Source: Litorimonas sp046250185
Lineage (GTDB): Bacteria; Pseudomonadota; Alphaproteobacteria; Caulobacterales; Maricaulaceae
Length of the DNA stretch: 64,000 nucleotides
Reading direction: 5' to 3' (one strand)
NCBI RefSeq assembly: GCF_046250185.1
Contig: NZ_CP176469.1
Position numbers and translations under genes: made by a program
Part shown: piece by piece, positions 26,612 to 35,949 of the stretch
Position numbering within the stretch: the stretch's first letter is position 1
How the letters are laid out: each line of letters opens with the position of its first letter
The notes under the pieces: generated by a model
Databases searched by the model: none
Seen by the model: only the letters and a program-made list of their open reading frames with translations
What the model was told of the DNA's origin: nothing

Positions 26612-27466
26612 ATGCTCACCCGCTTCGCGCCATCCCCGACAGGCTTCTTGCATCTAGGCCATGCCTTTGCCGCGCGGCAGGCATTTTCTTTCGCAGCAAA
26701 TAATGGCGGGCAGTGCCTGCTGCGAATTGAAGATATTGATCATACGCGGTGCAAGATCGAGTATAGGACTGCGATCTATGAGGATTTGCGTTGGCTAGGG
26801 TTTCAATGGCCAGAGCCTGTGCGTGTGCAAAGCGATCACTTGGTCGATTACGCGACAAGCGTAGCCACCCTGATCGAACGTGGTCTCGCCTATCCTTGTG
26901 GCCTAAGCCGTGCAGAGTTGGCCACCGGTCAGAGGTCTACTCAAGATCAATCTATATCCACCGATAAATTTTTAGATTATTTTACTACGCCCTCTAGCGC
27001 TTCGAAACTCTCCCTCCCTTTCGCCGTCAGACTAAACCTATCCGCAGCCTTGACATATGTTAGTGATTACTCACTACTATATAAAGCAACCACACCTGCT
27101 AAGGCGGATGCGCTGATTGAGCAGGATGCACGCCCCAGCCTTGAGCGATGGACAAATGGCAACCATCCCGACCCCATCATCGCCCGCAAGGATATTGGCA
27201 CAAGCTATCACATCGCCGTCACCCATGACGACGCGCTTCAGGGTGTCACTTACATCGTACGCGGCGCCGACTTTATCGATCAAACGCCTTTACAAGTTCT
27301 GATCCAGCGTCTCATGGATTGGCCCACACCTGTATATCACCATCACCCACTATTGATGCGGCATGACGGCGAGAAATTGTCTAAACGCACTCACGACACA
27401 ACCCTTCGCAGCTTGCGAGAAAAAGGCCTGACACCAGAGGACATCTTCGCTATGGCGACGCCATGA
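26612..27466 (+). CDS. gluQ: Glutamyl-Q tRNA(Asp) synthetase
   Basis: The protein has 284 residues, a truncated glutamyl-tRNA-synthetase catalytic core without anticodon-binding domain, as expected for GluQRS. The class-I signatures are RFAPSPTGFLHLGHA (HIGH-like HLGH) and KLSKR (KMSKS-like). It glutamylates queuosine in tRNA(Asp). A queG end lies elsewhere in this window but not nearby. Only one cysteine (YPCGLSRAEL) remains where many relatives have a C-x-C zinc site, so zinc binding is probably absent. It abuts the HerA-like gene and overlaps the next gene by 4 nt. Confidence 0.9.
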   Translation: MLTRFAPSPTGFLHLGHAFAARQAFSFAANNGGQCLLRIEDIDHTRCKIEYRTAIYEDLRWLGFQWPEPVRVQSDHLVDYATSVATLIERGLAYPCGLSRAELATGQRSTQDQSISTDKFLDYFTTPSSASKLSLPFAVRLNLSAALTYVSDYSLLYKATTPAKADALIEQDARPSLERWTNGNHPDPIIARKDIGTSYHIAVTHDDALQGVTYIVRGADFIDQTPLQVLIQRLMDWPTPVYHHHPLLMRHDGEKLSKRTHDTTLRSLREKGLTPEDIFAMATP

Positions 27467-28077
27467 CAGCGGATATGATTTTAAATGTGTTTGACTGGGC
27501 GGGTGTCTTCGTCTTTGCGCTTTCTGGCGGTCTCATGGCTGTGCGGCAGCGATTTGATATTTTAGGCGTCATTATAATCGCGTGGTTGCCAGCAATAGGC
27601 GGCGGCACTTTGCGCGATCTTATTTTGGACGTCCCCGTTTTTTGGCTTTCTGATCCAACAGGGCTATGGCTCGCGACTTTGGCAGGGATTGCCGCGTTTT
27701 TTGGCCCTGCCTTCTGGGCACGCATCCGCGCTCTGGTATGGGTCGACGCAATGGGTCTGGCCTTGTTTGCAGTCGTGGGCGCGTCTAAGGCAGCGGAACT
27801 GGGCCACGGCTTTTTAATTTGCACACTGATGGGCGCTGTCACTGCCACAGCGGGCGGTTTACTCCGCGATGTCGTGTGTAACGAAACACCGCTATTATTG
27901 CGCGAGGAAATCTATGCGACAGCGGCGATCTTTGGCGCGGCAGGTTATTTCTTGGCGCACACATACGGCGTATCAGAGTTGGGCGCACTATCCCTCGGGG
28001 CAATAGTCGCTTTTGTGATTCGGGCTTTGAGCCTGAAATTCAAACTCAACCTCCCCCGCGCGAATTTTGAACGCTAG
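27463..28077 (+). CDS. TRIC-type cation channel family protein (UPF0126)
   Basis: The protein has 204 residues and seven predicted helices made of two repeats. The repeat signatures are GGGTLRDL (about 45-52) and AGGLLRDVVCNETP (about 127-140), diagnostic of the bacterial TRIC/YadS family. Crystal structures of bacterial relatives show trimeric monovalent-cation channels. The start codon overlaps the gluQ stop (ATGA), so translation is coupled. Confidence 0.88.
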   Translation: MTADMILNVFDWAGVFVFALSGGLMAVRQRFDILGVIIIAWLPAIGGGTLRDLILDVPVFWLSDPTGLWLATLAGIAAFFGPAFWARIRALVWVDAMGLALFAVVGASKAAELGHGFLICTLMGAVTATAGGLLRDVVCNETPLLLREEIYATAAIFGAAGYFLAHTYGVSELGALSLGAIVAFVIRALSLKFKLNLPRANFER

Positions 28078-28108
28078 CCTATAACGGCTAATCTGATATA
28101 GGTTTTAC

Positions 28109-29158
28109 ATGGCAGATAAGGCTTCCGATTTCGTTTTTGACATTTGGTATTTTGCTGGACTGTCAAATGATGTGGCCCGCGGACAGCTGGTCCGACGCGA
28201 AATTGCGGGAGAGCCCATCACGCTGGGGCGAAATGAAGACGGAACAGTCTTTGCCATGCGGGATGTCTGCCCCCACCGCGCGGCGCCTTTATCCTCTGGT
28301 TGCCTCAAATCTGGCACAGTTGAGTGTCCCTATCATGGCTGGCGCTTCGGGATTGAGGACGGTGCATGCCAAGAAATCCCTGCCCTCTGCGAGGGGCAAA
28401 ATATGGACACTCAAAAGATCAAAGTCCGCATCTTCCCGACCCAAGAAAACGGTGCACTCATCTGGGTATATATTGCTGCCGATAAGCGTTTCGCAGGGCA
28501 CCCCAAAATCTCTCCTCCAGCCTTTCCTTTTGCAACAGGTCGAGCCGTTATTGATGATAATTTGACCTTGAATTGTCATGTCGGTCACGCCGTTATCGGA
28601 CTGATGGATCCCGCCCACGGCCCCTATGTCCATCGGCAATGGTGGTGGCGGTCAGAGCACTCTATCCACGAAAAATCCAAAGCGTTTGAACCACGCGAGC
28701 GTGGCTTCGCCATGGCCTCCCATAGCCCGTCTTCCAACTCCTTCGCCTATAAATTGCTCGGTGGTAAACCCATCACAGAGATCGCGTTTCAACTGCCTGG
28801 AATTCGCACAGAGGAGATTAAAGTCGGCGACAAAACTGTGCTGTCTTTCACGGCTGTGACGCCTATCGATGCAACCCATACGCAAATTCGTCAGATTTTT
28901 TTCAGCGACCATCTTGCCTTTAAAATGCTCAAACCCATCATTGCATCTGGTGCACGAAAGTTCCTGCGCCAAGATGCAGATATGGTCGATTTGCAACAAA
29001 TGGGATTGCGCCATGACCCCACGCTAATGCTGATTGAAGACGCCGATACGCAGGCGAAATGGTATCACCAACTCAAGCGCGAATGGGCCAAAAGTCGCGC
29101 GGAGGGACGGGAATTTAAAAATCCTGTGAAAGCTAAAATTTTGCGCTGGAGAAGCTAA
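28109..29158 (+). CDS. Rieske non-heme iron oxygenase, alpha subunit type
   Basis: The protein has 349 residues. The N-terminal Rieske [2Fe-2S] domain has CPH (about 54-56) and CPYH (about 74-77). The catalytic domain has the mononuclear-iron motif DPAHGPYVH (D-x2-H-x4-H). It groups with single-component-like oxygenases such as vanillate demethylase or phenylpropionate dioxygenase-type enzymes (PobA/VanA-like). No reductase or ferredoxin gene is adjacent, so electron donors must come from elsewhere. The substrate is unknown. The dipeptidase gene overlaps its stop by one base. Confidence 0.85.
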   Translation: MADKASDFVFDIWYFAGLSNDVARGQLVRREIAGEPITLGRNEDGTVFAMRDVCPHRAAPLSSGCLKSGTVECPYHGWRFGIEDGACQEIPALCEGQNMDTQKIKVRIFPTQENGALIWVYIAADKRFAGHPKISPPAFPFATGRAVIDDNLTLNCHVGHAVIGLMDPAHGPYVHRQWWWRSEHSIHEKSKAFEPRERGFAMASHSPSSNSFAYKLLGGKPITEIAFQLPGIRTEEIKVGDKTVLSFTAVTPIDATHTQIRQIFFSDHLAFKMLKPIIASGARKFLRQDADMVDLQQMGLRHDPTLMLIEDADTQAKWYHQLKREWAKSRAEGREFKNPVKAKILRWRS

Positions 29159-30324
29159 TGAAGCGGTCTGTGAAATGGGGTTTTGGCTTGCTGGGCACAG
29201 CCCTTTTGGCAGGCGGATTATACGTCTTTGGCGTATTTGTTCCCGGCACAGATGCCAAGATGAACCCAGTTCTTCCCCACGCGCCATATCCCGTCTCAGC
29301 AAACGCGAAGGCTCTGCATGAGCAGCTTTATGTCGCCGACCTTCATGCAGATAATCTGCTCTGGCGGCGGGACAGTGCGAAACGCCAGACACGGGGTCAC
29401 GTCGACTTGCCACGACTCCGCGATGGGGGCGTAGAGTTTCAGATATTTTCGGCTGTCACCAAGTCGCCGCGTGGCTTGAATTTTGACGACAACGCCAGTG
29501 ACGCGCCGGATGATATTGCCCTGCTGGCCAAAGCGCAGCTCTGGCCAATTCGGACATGGAATTCCATTTATGAACGCGCGGCCTACCAAGCACAGCGCCT
29601 ACAAAAGATCGAATCCAAGCCGAAAAACAGGCTCGTTATTGTGCGCAAAGCGAGCGACTTGCAACAGCCTGAAGGTGTGCTGGCCGGGCTTCTTCTCACC
29701 GAGGGGGCGCACCCGCTGGAAGGCAAGATAGAGAATATATCGCGGCTCTATGATGAGGGATACCGCGCGATGGGTTTGCAGCATTTTTTCGACAACGCGC
29801 TCGGCGGCTCTATGCACGGACACTCCAAAGGCGGTCTGACGGAATTTGGTCGTGAAGCTGTGTTGGAAATGCGCCGCCAAGGCATCATCATCGATGTCGC
29901 CCATAGCAGCGAGCAAGTCGTGCGCGACGTCCTCGCCCTCACCCCTGATCCTATTTTCATCAGCCATGGCGGCACCATCGCTCATTGCCCTAAAACCGCT
30001 AATCGCAATCTCCCTGATGACGTGCTGCAGCAGATCGCCAAGCGCGGTGGGATCATTGGAATTGGCTATTTCAACGGCGTGATCTGCGACATCAGTCCCA
30101 AAGGCATTGCCAGCGCGATCATAGATGCCGTTGAGTTACTCGGCTCCAATGCTGTCGCGTTAGGGTCAGACTTTGACGGGACGGTTACAGTCAGTCTGGA
30201 CACATCAGAACTGGCCGCCATCACCCATGAATTGCTGCGCCAAGGCATGGACGAACCAACGATCCGTCGCGTGATGGGCGAGAATGCGAAGGCGTTTTTT
30301 GCAGCGAACTTACCACAAGATTGA
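29158..30324 (+). CDS. Membrane dipeptidase (peptidase family M19)
   Basis: The protein has 388 residues. An N-terminal membrane anchor or signal (about 8-26) is followed by the M19 fold. The zinc-site residues of renal-dipeptidase homologues are visible: HAD in VADLHADNLLW, E in LLLTEGAHPLEG, H in IDVAHSSEQV and H in ISHGGT. LGSDFDG closes the active site. These enzymes hydrolyse dipeptides, including D-amino-acid-containing ones, in the envelope. Its start overlaps the oxygenase stop (TAATG), indicating an operon, although a functional link is not evident. Confidence 0.88.
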   Translation: MKRSVKWGFGLLGTALLAGGLYVFGVFVPGTDAKMNPVLPHAPYPVSANAKALHEQLYVADLHADNLLWRRDSAKRQTRGHVDLPRLRDGGVEFQIFSAVTKSPRGLNFDDNASDAPDDIALLAKAQLWPIRTWNSIYERAAYQAQRLQKIESKPKNRLVIVRKASDLQQPEGVLAGLLLTEGAHPLEGKIENISRLYDEGYRAMGLQHFFDNALGGSMHGHSKGGLTEFGREAVLEMRRQGIIIDVAHSSEQVVRDVLALTPDPIFISHGGTIAHCPKTANRNLPDDVLQQIAKRGGIIGIGYFNGVICDISPKGIASAIIDAVELLGSNAVALGSDFDGTVTVSLDTSELAAITHELLRQGMDEPTIRRVMGENAKAFFAANLPQD

Positions 30325-30325
30325 T

Positions 30326-31033
30326 CTACAGCGCAGAGCCTTCAATCTCGGCTTCCAGTATTTCGAGGCGCTCTTTGACGGCCTTCAATTCAGGATAAAG
30401 TGAGTTAGCCTCACGGTAGGCTTCCAGCGCATCCTCTTGTCGGCCGAGTTGTTCAAACACATTGCCCATTGTCCATAGTGCATAAAAATGGCGAGGTTCT
30501 TCGACTAAGGCACGTGTGGCCTCAACAAGAGATCGAGAATAGTTTTTTTCTTCCAGCGCTAGCCTCGCACTTCGCGCCCACCCTTCGGCATAGTTTGGTT
30601 CTAGGGTAATTACCTGATCATACATGCGGCGCGCGAGTTTCGACTTGCCTTTTTTCTGCGCATCCGACCCGCGGCGTAGCACCAAATTCACAGAAGCCGA
30701 TCCGCTGTCGAGCCAAACCGCCCAAATTTCTTCCGCAATCAAATTCGCGTCATCCGCATTGGGCGCCGCTTTGAGGCGATCAAACATATCGTCCAGTCGG
30801 GCTTGGCGTTCAGCCGCCGCGCTAAGCTGCGAGTAATCGGGTTGATCAACGATATTCTTGTTGTCCAACGCGTCCGTTGTGTCATCCGTTTGCGGATTGG
30901 GAGGCGTGGTCGGAATTTCGATCTCCGGCACAGGCACGGGGAGAGGCGTTGGCGCAGGTAGGTCTTGAGCGAACGCCGCACTTGCCCCAAAAAGGACAAT
31001 GCAGGACGTAGCTATAATGAACCGATATGACAT
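30326..31033 (-). CDS. TPR-repeat periplasmic protein
   Basis: The protein has 235 residues from ATG 31033, where a clear signal peptide (MSYRFIIATSCIVLFGASA, cleavage near AFA-QD) begins. A proline-rich linker (about 30-45) is followed by three to four tetratricopeptide repeats (about 125-225, e.g. AEGWARSARLALEEKNYSR and HFYALWTMGNVFEQLGRQED). The partner is unknown. It converges with the dipeptidase gene with a 1-nt gap. Confidence 0.75.
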   Translation of the reverse strand: MSYRFIIATSCIVLFGASAAFAQDLPAPTPLPVPVPEIEIPTTPPNPQTDDTTDALDNKNIVDQPDYSQLSAAAERQARLDDMFDRLKAAPNADDANLIAEEIWAVWLDSGSASVNLVLRRGSDAQKKGKSKLARRMYDQVITLEPNYAEGWARSARLALEEKNYSRSLVEATRALVEEPRHFYALWTMGNVFEQLGRQEDALEAYREANSLYPELKAVKERLEILEAEIEGSAL

Positions 31034-31117
31034 GCAGACATAGTTACGCCTCCGACCATGGCTGGCAAGAGGCGCAAACATAACTTTTTGGCGAGGATTA
31101 CCCCCCGACATGTGTAA

Positions 31118-31243
31118 TTAGCCCTGACGCGCCTTAAAACGCGGGTCAGTTTTGTTGATCACATATAGACGGCCTTTACGACGCACAATTTGGCAATCGC
31201 GGTGACGGTTTTTCAGTGATTTCAGCGAGCTGCGAACTTTCAT
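31118..31243 (-). CDS. rpmJ: 50S ribosomal protein L36
   Basis: The protein has 41 residues and starts MKVRSSLKSLKNRHRDCQIV. It reads as L36 along its length, ending in DPRFKARQG. It is the zinc-free YkgO-like form with a single cysteine instead of the CxxC..C..H ligand set. This form is normal in alphaproteobacteria, so no deficiency is implied. It stands alone on the minus strand, 84 nt upstream of the TPR gene. Confidence 0.93.
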   Translation of the reverse strand: MKVRSSLKSLKNRHRDCQIVRRKGRLYVINKTDPRFKARQG

Positions 31244-31443
31244 GGCTCTAGCCTTCCTCTTTTAGAATTCGTGAACGCGCGATATATGCGGGGGATAGGG
31301 TCAAGTCAACGCCTAAACCGCGCTTAACTGCGCTCAATCGCGGCGACATGAAAGCTAGCCCGCCGAGGCTTTGTTAAGGATTATCGCTTATTTGTCATGT
31401 TTTACGCCCTATGCGAGTAGGGACAGAATTGGTAGCACACATT

Positions 31444-32769
31444 ATGCACCGTTTTTTGATTTCTTTCGCCCTATTTTCCTTCGCCTTGCTCAGCACGTCT
31501 TGCGCGTCTGCTGGAGACTCTGATGCGGACATACCTGCAGCAAATGAAGCGCAGACAGAGACGCCCCCTATCAGAAATGCAGAAGCCACGAACACAGAAG
31601 CCACAAACACAGATGTCACGCACAATTCTGTTATGACGGAAGCTGAAAAATTTAATGTCTGGAAAGCCGATTTTATGCAGCGCGCCGTCGCGCAAGGCTA
31701 TAGTCAAGACCTCGTCGCCCGCCTGATTGCCCCCGCCACAATTAATCCCAAAGCGATTGAACGCGACAAAACGCAACCAGAATTCACGAAACCTGTGTGG
31801 TCATATGTGGACGGGGCAGCGTCTGCTTCGCGTGTTAATTCTGGTGAAACCAAGCTTGCCAATTTCCGTACCACATTTGATGCGATTGAAGCCCGTTACC
31901 AAGTGCCGCGTCATATCCTGACTGCGATCTGGGGTCTAGAAACCGCTTACGGCAAGATCATGGGCAGCGATGATATGGTCAGCAGCCTTGCCACCCTCGC
32001 CTATCAAGGACGCCGCCGCACCTTTGCGGAACGTGAAATGTTGGCTCTGTTAGAAATGGTGCAAGACGGTTATGTGCGCCAAGATCAACTCGTCGGATCA
32101 TGGACAGGCGCCATGGGTATGACGCAATTTATCCCGACGACTTTCCGAGATTACGCCGTTGATTTCGATGGCGACGGTAACAAAGACCTCTGGGAAAGCG
32201 AGGCCGACGCGCTCGGCTCTGCGGCGCATTACTTATCGCGACATGGCTGGCGCGCAAGTGAACCTGTTATGGAAGAAGTGCGTGTCGTCGATGGCTTTGA
32301 TTATGGCTTGACTGAAACCACGAAGCGCACCGTCAATCAATGGACCACTGCAGGCGTTATGACTATGAACGGGCAGCCATGGACGGCTGATGCAGGCTTC
32401 TTGGAAGCTAAGTTGATTGCACCGGGCGGGCATCGCGGGCCGAAGTTTTTGATCTTCAAAAACTTTGATGTCATCAAGAAATATAACAACTCAACAAGCT
32501 ACGCCATGGGCATAAATGTGTTGGGCGAGGCCTTGCGGGGAAACACAGTAATTTCAACGCCTTGGCCGCGCGAGAACGAGGCACTTTCCTTTGAAGACAA
32601 GAAAACAATGCAACGCAAATTAACGGCGCTAGGGTATTCAACTGGTGGTGTAGACGGACAAGTTGGCCCGAATACGCGCAAAGCCATTCGGGCTTGGCAA
32701 AATTCATTAGGGTTGCCCGCAGACGGCTATATGGAACAGGATTTACTCGCTCGCCTCTTGGCGCAATAG
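31444..32769 (+). CDS. Lytic murein transglycosylase, MltB type
   Basis: The protein has 441 residues from ATG 31444, which gives a lipoprotein signal with lipobox LSTSC (about 16-20). An acidic linker follows, then a transglycosylase SLT_2 domain (about 75-370) with the catalytic Glu in AIWGLETAYGK and GAMGMTQFIPTTF. A C-terminal peptidoglycan-binding domain (about 380-440) has LGYSTGGVDGQVGPNTRKAI. The enzyme cleaves the glycan strand to 1,6-anhydro ends, from an outer-membrane anchor. An in-frame ATG at 31411 is possible but would put 11 extra residues before the hydrophobic core. Confidence 0.88.
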   Translation: MHRFLISFALFSFALLSTSCASAGDSDADIPAANEAQTETPPIRNAEATNTEATNTDVTHNSVMTEAEKFNVWKADFMQRAVAQGYSQDLVARLIAPATINPKAIERDKTQPEFTKPVWSYVDGAASASRVNSGETKLANFRTTFDAIEARYQVPRHILTAIWGLETAYGKIMGSDDMVSSLATLAYQGRRRTFAEREMLALLEMVQDGYVRQDQLVGSWTGAMGMTQFIPTTFRDYAVDFDGDGNKDLWESEADALGSAAHYLSRHGWRASEPVMEEVRVVDGFDYGLTETTKRTVNQWTTAGVMTMNGQPWTADAGFLEAKLIAPGGHRGPKFLIFKNFDVIKKYNNSTSYAMGINVLGEALRGNTVISTPWPRENEALSFEDKKTMQRKLTALGYSTGGVDGQVGPNTRKAIRAWQNSLGLPADGYMEQDLLARLLAQ

Positions 32770-32896
32770 ACACGAAATTCTGTAGATTCGGGCTAAATCA
32801 CCCTAACATTCTCTTTACATTTTTTAATCTTTCGCCATGTTGCCGCCTTAATCTTCGACGAAATGTCGCGGATTGAGACACACATGGAGAACATCA

Positions 32897-33265
32897 ATGT
32901 CTAAGAAATTACTCATGGCCGCCTTGGCCGCATCCACCCTCACTTTCACCGCTTGCGGCAATGCCGAAGAAGCGGCTGAGAAGGCCAAAGCGTCTGCATC
33001 TGAAGGCGCTGCAAATGTCAAAGAAGCCGCTGAAACGATGAAATCTGAGGCCGAAACGGCTGCAGAGCGCACAGCAGCAGAGATGAAAGAGCAAGCTGAA
33101 AAAATGAAGGACGCAACAAATGAAAATGTTGAACGTCTGAAAGAAAAAGGCGAAATGGCGGCTGAAGAAGCTGAAGCGTTGAAAAACGCAGCAGGTGAAA
33201 AAGCGGAAGCTATGAAAGATGCTAGCGAAAAAATGGTCGACGATGCCAAGAAAAAAGTTGAATAG
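32897..33265 (+). CDS. Small alanine/glutamate/lysine-rich lipoprotein
   Basis: The protein has 122 residues. A lipoprotein signal ends in LTFTAC, after which the mature part is one continuous A/E/K-rich amphipathic helix (apolipoprotein- or LEA-like repeats such as AAEEAEALKNAAGEKAEAM). GGAG lies 7 nt upstream of ATG 32897. No specific family is recognised. Small helical envelope lipoproteins of this kind may stabilise membranes or act as spacers (inference). A strong terminator lies 24 nt after the stop, so it is probably a single abundant transcript. Confidence 0.75.
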   Translation: MSKKLLMAALAASTLTFTACGNAEEAAEKAKASASEGAANVKEAAETMKSEAETAAERTAAEMKEQAEKMKDATNENVERLKEKGEMAAEEAEALKNAAGEKAEAMKDASEKMVDDAKKKVE

Positions 33266-33288
33266 GTCAAACGATCAATTTTGATGTG

Positions 33289-33318
33289 AGCCTCGATCCT
33301 CGGATCGGGGCTTTTTTA
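33289..33318 (+). terminator. Rho-independent terminator after the A/E/K-rich lipoprotein gene
   Basis: The stem GCCTCGATCC / GGATCGGGGC with a 2-nt spacer-loop is followed by TTTTTT. It lies upstream of mnmC and isolates the two units. Confidence 0.9.
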
Positions 33319-33352
33319 TTGGGCTAACACTACGCCCATGGTAAGGCATATT

Positions 33353-35041
33353 ATGCCCGCGCCTACACCCCTCACACAATGCGATCCACCGACGCTGGAT
33401 TGGTCACGGCCAGGCACGCCAGCGGCCAAAGATTTTGGCGATATCTATTTCTCCACTGATGGCGGGCTAGATGAAGCGCGCATTGTTTTTTTACAAGGCT
33501 GCGACTTGCCAAACGCTTGGCAAAACAAACGTGTTTTTACAGTCGGTGAACTGGGCTTCGGATCAGGGCTCAACTTTCTGGCGACCTGCCAGATGTGGGA
33601 GGCGACGAAACCAAAAGGTGGACGATTGCATTTTGTCTCGATAGAGAAGTTTCCCTTTGACCAAGAGCAACTCGCCAGAGCATTGTCCGCTTGGCCAGAG
33701 CTAAGTGTTTTTGCCGATCAATTAATTAATGCATGGCCAGGACGCGTGCGCGGGCTGCATCGTTTGCATTTCGGCGACGTCACACTCACCCTCATTCATG
33801 ACGACATTGAGGCGGGGTTAGGCGCCATAAATGGTCTCGTCGATGCATGGTTCTTGGACGGCTTTAGCCCGTCGAGAAATCCAGATATGTGGTCGGCAAG
33901 TGTCATGCAGCTGATAGCGCAACGCTCTGCTGCGGCTGCGCGTCTGGCAACTTTCACCGTAGCTGGCGCGGTCAGGATTGCCTTAAAAGACGCAGGGTTT
34001 ACGCCGCAAAAAATGCCAGGATTCGGGCGCAAGCGGGAAAGATTGGAAGCTGTCTATCAGGGCCCAAAAAATCCCACCCAACACACCGAATTTCACCAAC
34101 CCCTCATTATCGGCGCAGGCATTGCAGGCGCAAGTCTGGCGCGAGCTTTTATGCGGCGCGGCGTCTTGCCTCGTATGATTTCACGAGGAATGGAAACTGC
34201 CGCAAGCGCCAACGCTGCCGCTCTGATTAAGCCCAGGCTTGATCTACAAGATCGCCCCGAAAGTCGGTTTTTCTTGGCGAGCTATCTCTATGCACTGCAG
34301 GCTTATCAGGACAGTGGCGGGATAATCGCAAAAGGCGTCACGCACCTTCCAAAGTCTGATGCAGATCGTATAAGATTTGAAAAATTAGTCACGCAAGCTC
34401 CCCTATCGCCTGAGCATCTAGACCTAGCAGGTGGCGCATTATTGCTGGGAAGTTCTCTCGTTATTGACCCCGACGTCATCCGACATAATTGGCTCAACGG
34501 CATTGAGATTGAGGAGCGCGAAGTCAATTCGCTTTCCGACTTGGATCACGACGGCCCAATTATCGTCGCCGCAGGGTTTGGCGTAAAAGAGCTAGTATCA
34601 AACACTGACCTAGGCCTCCGATATTCGCGCGGACAATTAACTTGGGCCAAGGGGGAGTTGGCGTCGCCCGTGACCTATGGTGGCTACGCTTTGCCGCTTG
34701 ATAACAAATTATTATTGGGCGCAACGCATGGGCGATTATCGGACGGCGACCCCTACGCACCGACAGTAGAGGACGACAAAAGCAATTTAGAAAATTATCG
34801 AAAGCACGTTGGCCAAGACATTCAACCCGTAGCAATACCCTCTCGTACCAGTGTTCGCGTGACCACTGCGGACACCCTACCTCTCTTGGACGAATTAGAT
34901 CACGGGACTTGGCTTCTATCAGGACTTGGGTCGCGGGGCTTCGTTTTTGCACCGCTTCTGGCTGAGGCTTTGGTCAGTCGTATTTGCGGCGAGTCAAGCC
35001 CCATCGACCCGCAAGTTTGGGCGCGCTTTGGTCGGCGATAA
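33353..35041 (+). CDS. mnmC: Bifunctional tRNA mnm5s2U biosynthesis protein MnmC
   Basis: The protein has 562 residues. The N-terminal methyltransferase half (about 1-230) contains GELGFGSGLNFL (SAM-binding) and DAWFLDGFSPSRNPDMW. The C-terminal half (about 245-560) is an FAD-dependent oxidoreductase with PLIIGAGIAGASLARAF. Together they convert cmnm5U34 to nm5U and then to mnm5U in tRNA. ATG 33353 is preferred over ATG 33338 because AAGG sits 7 nt before it. It is monocistronic by context. Confidence 0.92.
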   Translation: MPAPTPLTQCDPPTLDWSRPGTPAAKDFGDIYFSTDGGLDEARIVFLQGCDLPNAWQNKRVFTVGELGFGSGLNFLATCQMWEATKPKGGRLHFVSIEKFPFDQEQLARALSAWPELSVFADQLINAWPGRVRGLHRLHFGDVTLTLIHDDIEAGLGAINGLVDAWFLDGFSPSRNPDMWSASVMQLIAQRSAAAARLATFTVAGAVRIALKDAGFTPQKMPGFGRKRERLEAVYQGPKNPTQHTEFHQPLIIGAGIAGASLARAFMRRGVLPRMISRGMETAASANAAALIKPRLDLQDRPESRFFLASYLYALQAYQDSGGIIAKGVTHLPKSDADRIRFEKLVTQAPLSPEHLDLAGGALLLGSSLVIDPDVIRHNWLNGIEIEEREVNSLSDLDHDGPIIVAAGFGVKELVSNTDLGLRYSRGQLTWAKGELASPVTYGGYALPLDNKLLLGATHGRLSDGDPYAPTVEDDKSNLENYRKHVGQDIQPVAIPSRTSVRVTTADTLPLLDELDHGTWLLSGLGSRGFVFAPLLAEALVSRICGESSPIDPQVWARFGRR

Positions 35042-35165
35042 GTGGCCAAGAGAGAGCCAAGCCTCTCATTTTCAACCATAGCGCGCCCAGTAAAACGCTC
35101 GCAGACTGACGGAGCAGACCTACGAGCGAATTTTTATATTCGTATTGTATTTAATTAAATCGTTT

Positions 35166-35396
35166 TCAAAATCTCACGCTCACAACGCGGCCACTTTTTA
35201 AAGTCAGTCTTAGAGCGAAATCCGCGTCTTCGACAACGGTAGTATTCAGGCCCTCTGCACCAGATTGGATATCTAAATGCGACAGTTGAAGGTTGACGCT
35301 TGTGACTTGCGGCATCAGCGATGCGTCTGGGTCAGGGTTGGCGGCGCCAATATTCAGCGCAGCCAGAGCGATTATAATTGTAGTTGTTTTGATCAT
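35166..35396 (-). CDS. Small exported protein downstream of pspC
   Basis: The protein has 76 residues. The N-terminal hydrophobic segment (about 3-18, ending IGAANPDP) looks like a signal peptide; the rest is a small acidic domain ending in LKSGRVVSVRF. AGGAGAG is ideally placed 6-12 nt before the ATG, which supports a real gene. It follows pspC by 40 nt on the same strand and may be the last gene of the psp transcript. I recognise no family. Confidence 0.65.
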   Translation of the reverse strand: MIKTTTIIIALAALNIGAANPDPDASLMPQVTSVNLQLSHLDIQSGAEGLNTTVVEDADFALRLTLKSGRVVSVRF

Positions 35397-35436
35397 GGCA
35401 GTCTCTCCTTTCCTGCGGATCGGGGTGGGCAGTGAC

Positions 35437-35949
35437 CTAGCTTTCTAGGTCACGAAAGTCGCGGCGCAATTTCCACTCTTTGCTGGTTATATTGCGCTCT
35501 AGATCTTGTAGGCGGGTTTCTAGGGACCGAAACTTCGAGCGCACATCATTATATGTCGCTGTCGTTTGGCGGGTCGGGAAATCCTCTTCCTCTTGATAGG
35601 CAGTATAGGCTTTGCGGCGTTTTCCTTTGCGCTGACGTTTAGCCTGACGCATCTCGCGATATTCGCGGCGGTAAGGCGCGCGCTTGTCACTCGGAATGAA
35701 CAGCCACAAGATGAAATATGCAAGCAATGGGAAGCCGAGGAAGATCACGGATAAGACGAATAAAATTCGGACTACTGTGTGATCAAGGCCGAGGTAATCT
35801 CCGAAGCCAGAGCAGACGCCACCAAAAATACCGTCAATTTTATTCCGGCGTAATTTGTTCGGGCCAGCGTAATCATACCCGTCGTCATCACCCTCCCAGT
35901 TCTCGTCGAGCATTGCGCGGTGTATTTTATTTTTATACTTTCTACCCAT
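35437..35949 (-). CDS. pspC: Phage shock protein C
   Basis: The protein has 170 residues. The PspC domain (about 32-92) starts with KLRRNKIDGIFGGVCSGFGDYLGLD and contains one long membrane helix (ILFVLSVIFLGFPLLAYFIL). A basic linker (about 105-122) and a C-terminal coiled coil (RSKFRSLETRLQDLERNI) follow. The protein senses envelope stress with PspB and recruits PspA. ATG 35949 has GGAGACAG upstream; earlier in-frame ATGs lie inside pspB. It overlaps pspB by 8 nt. Confidence 0.9.
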   Translation of the reverse strand: MGRKYKNKIHRAMLDENWEGDDDGYDYAGPNKLRRNKIDGIFGGVCSGFGDYLGLDHTVVRILFVLSVIFLGFPLLAYFILWLFIPSDKRAPYRREYREMRQAKRQRKGKRRKAYTAYQEEEDFPTRQTTATYNDVRSKFRSLETRLQDLERNITSKEWKLRRDFRDLES

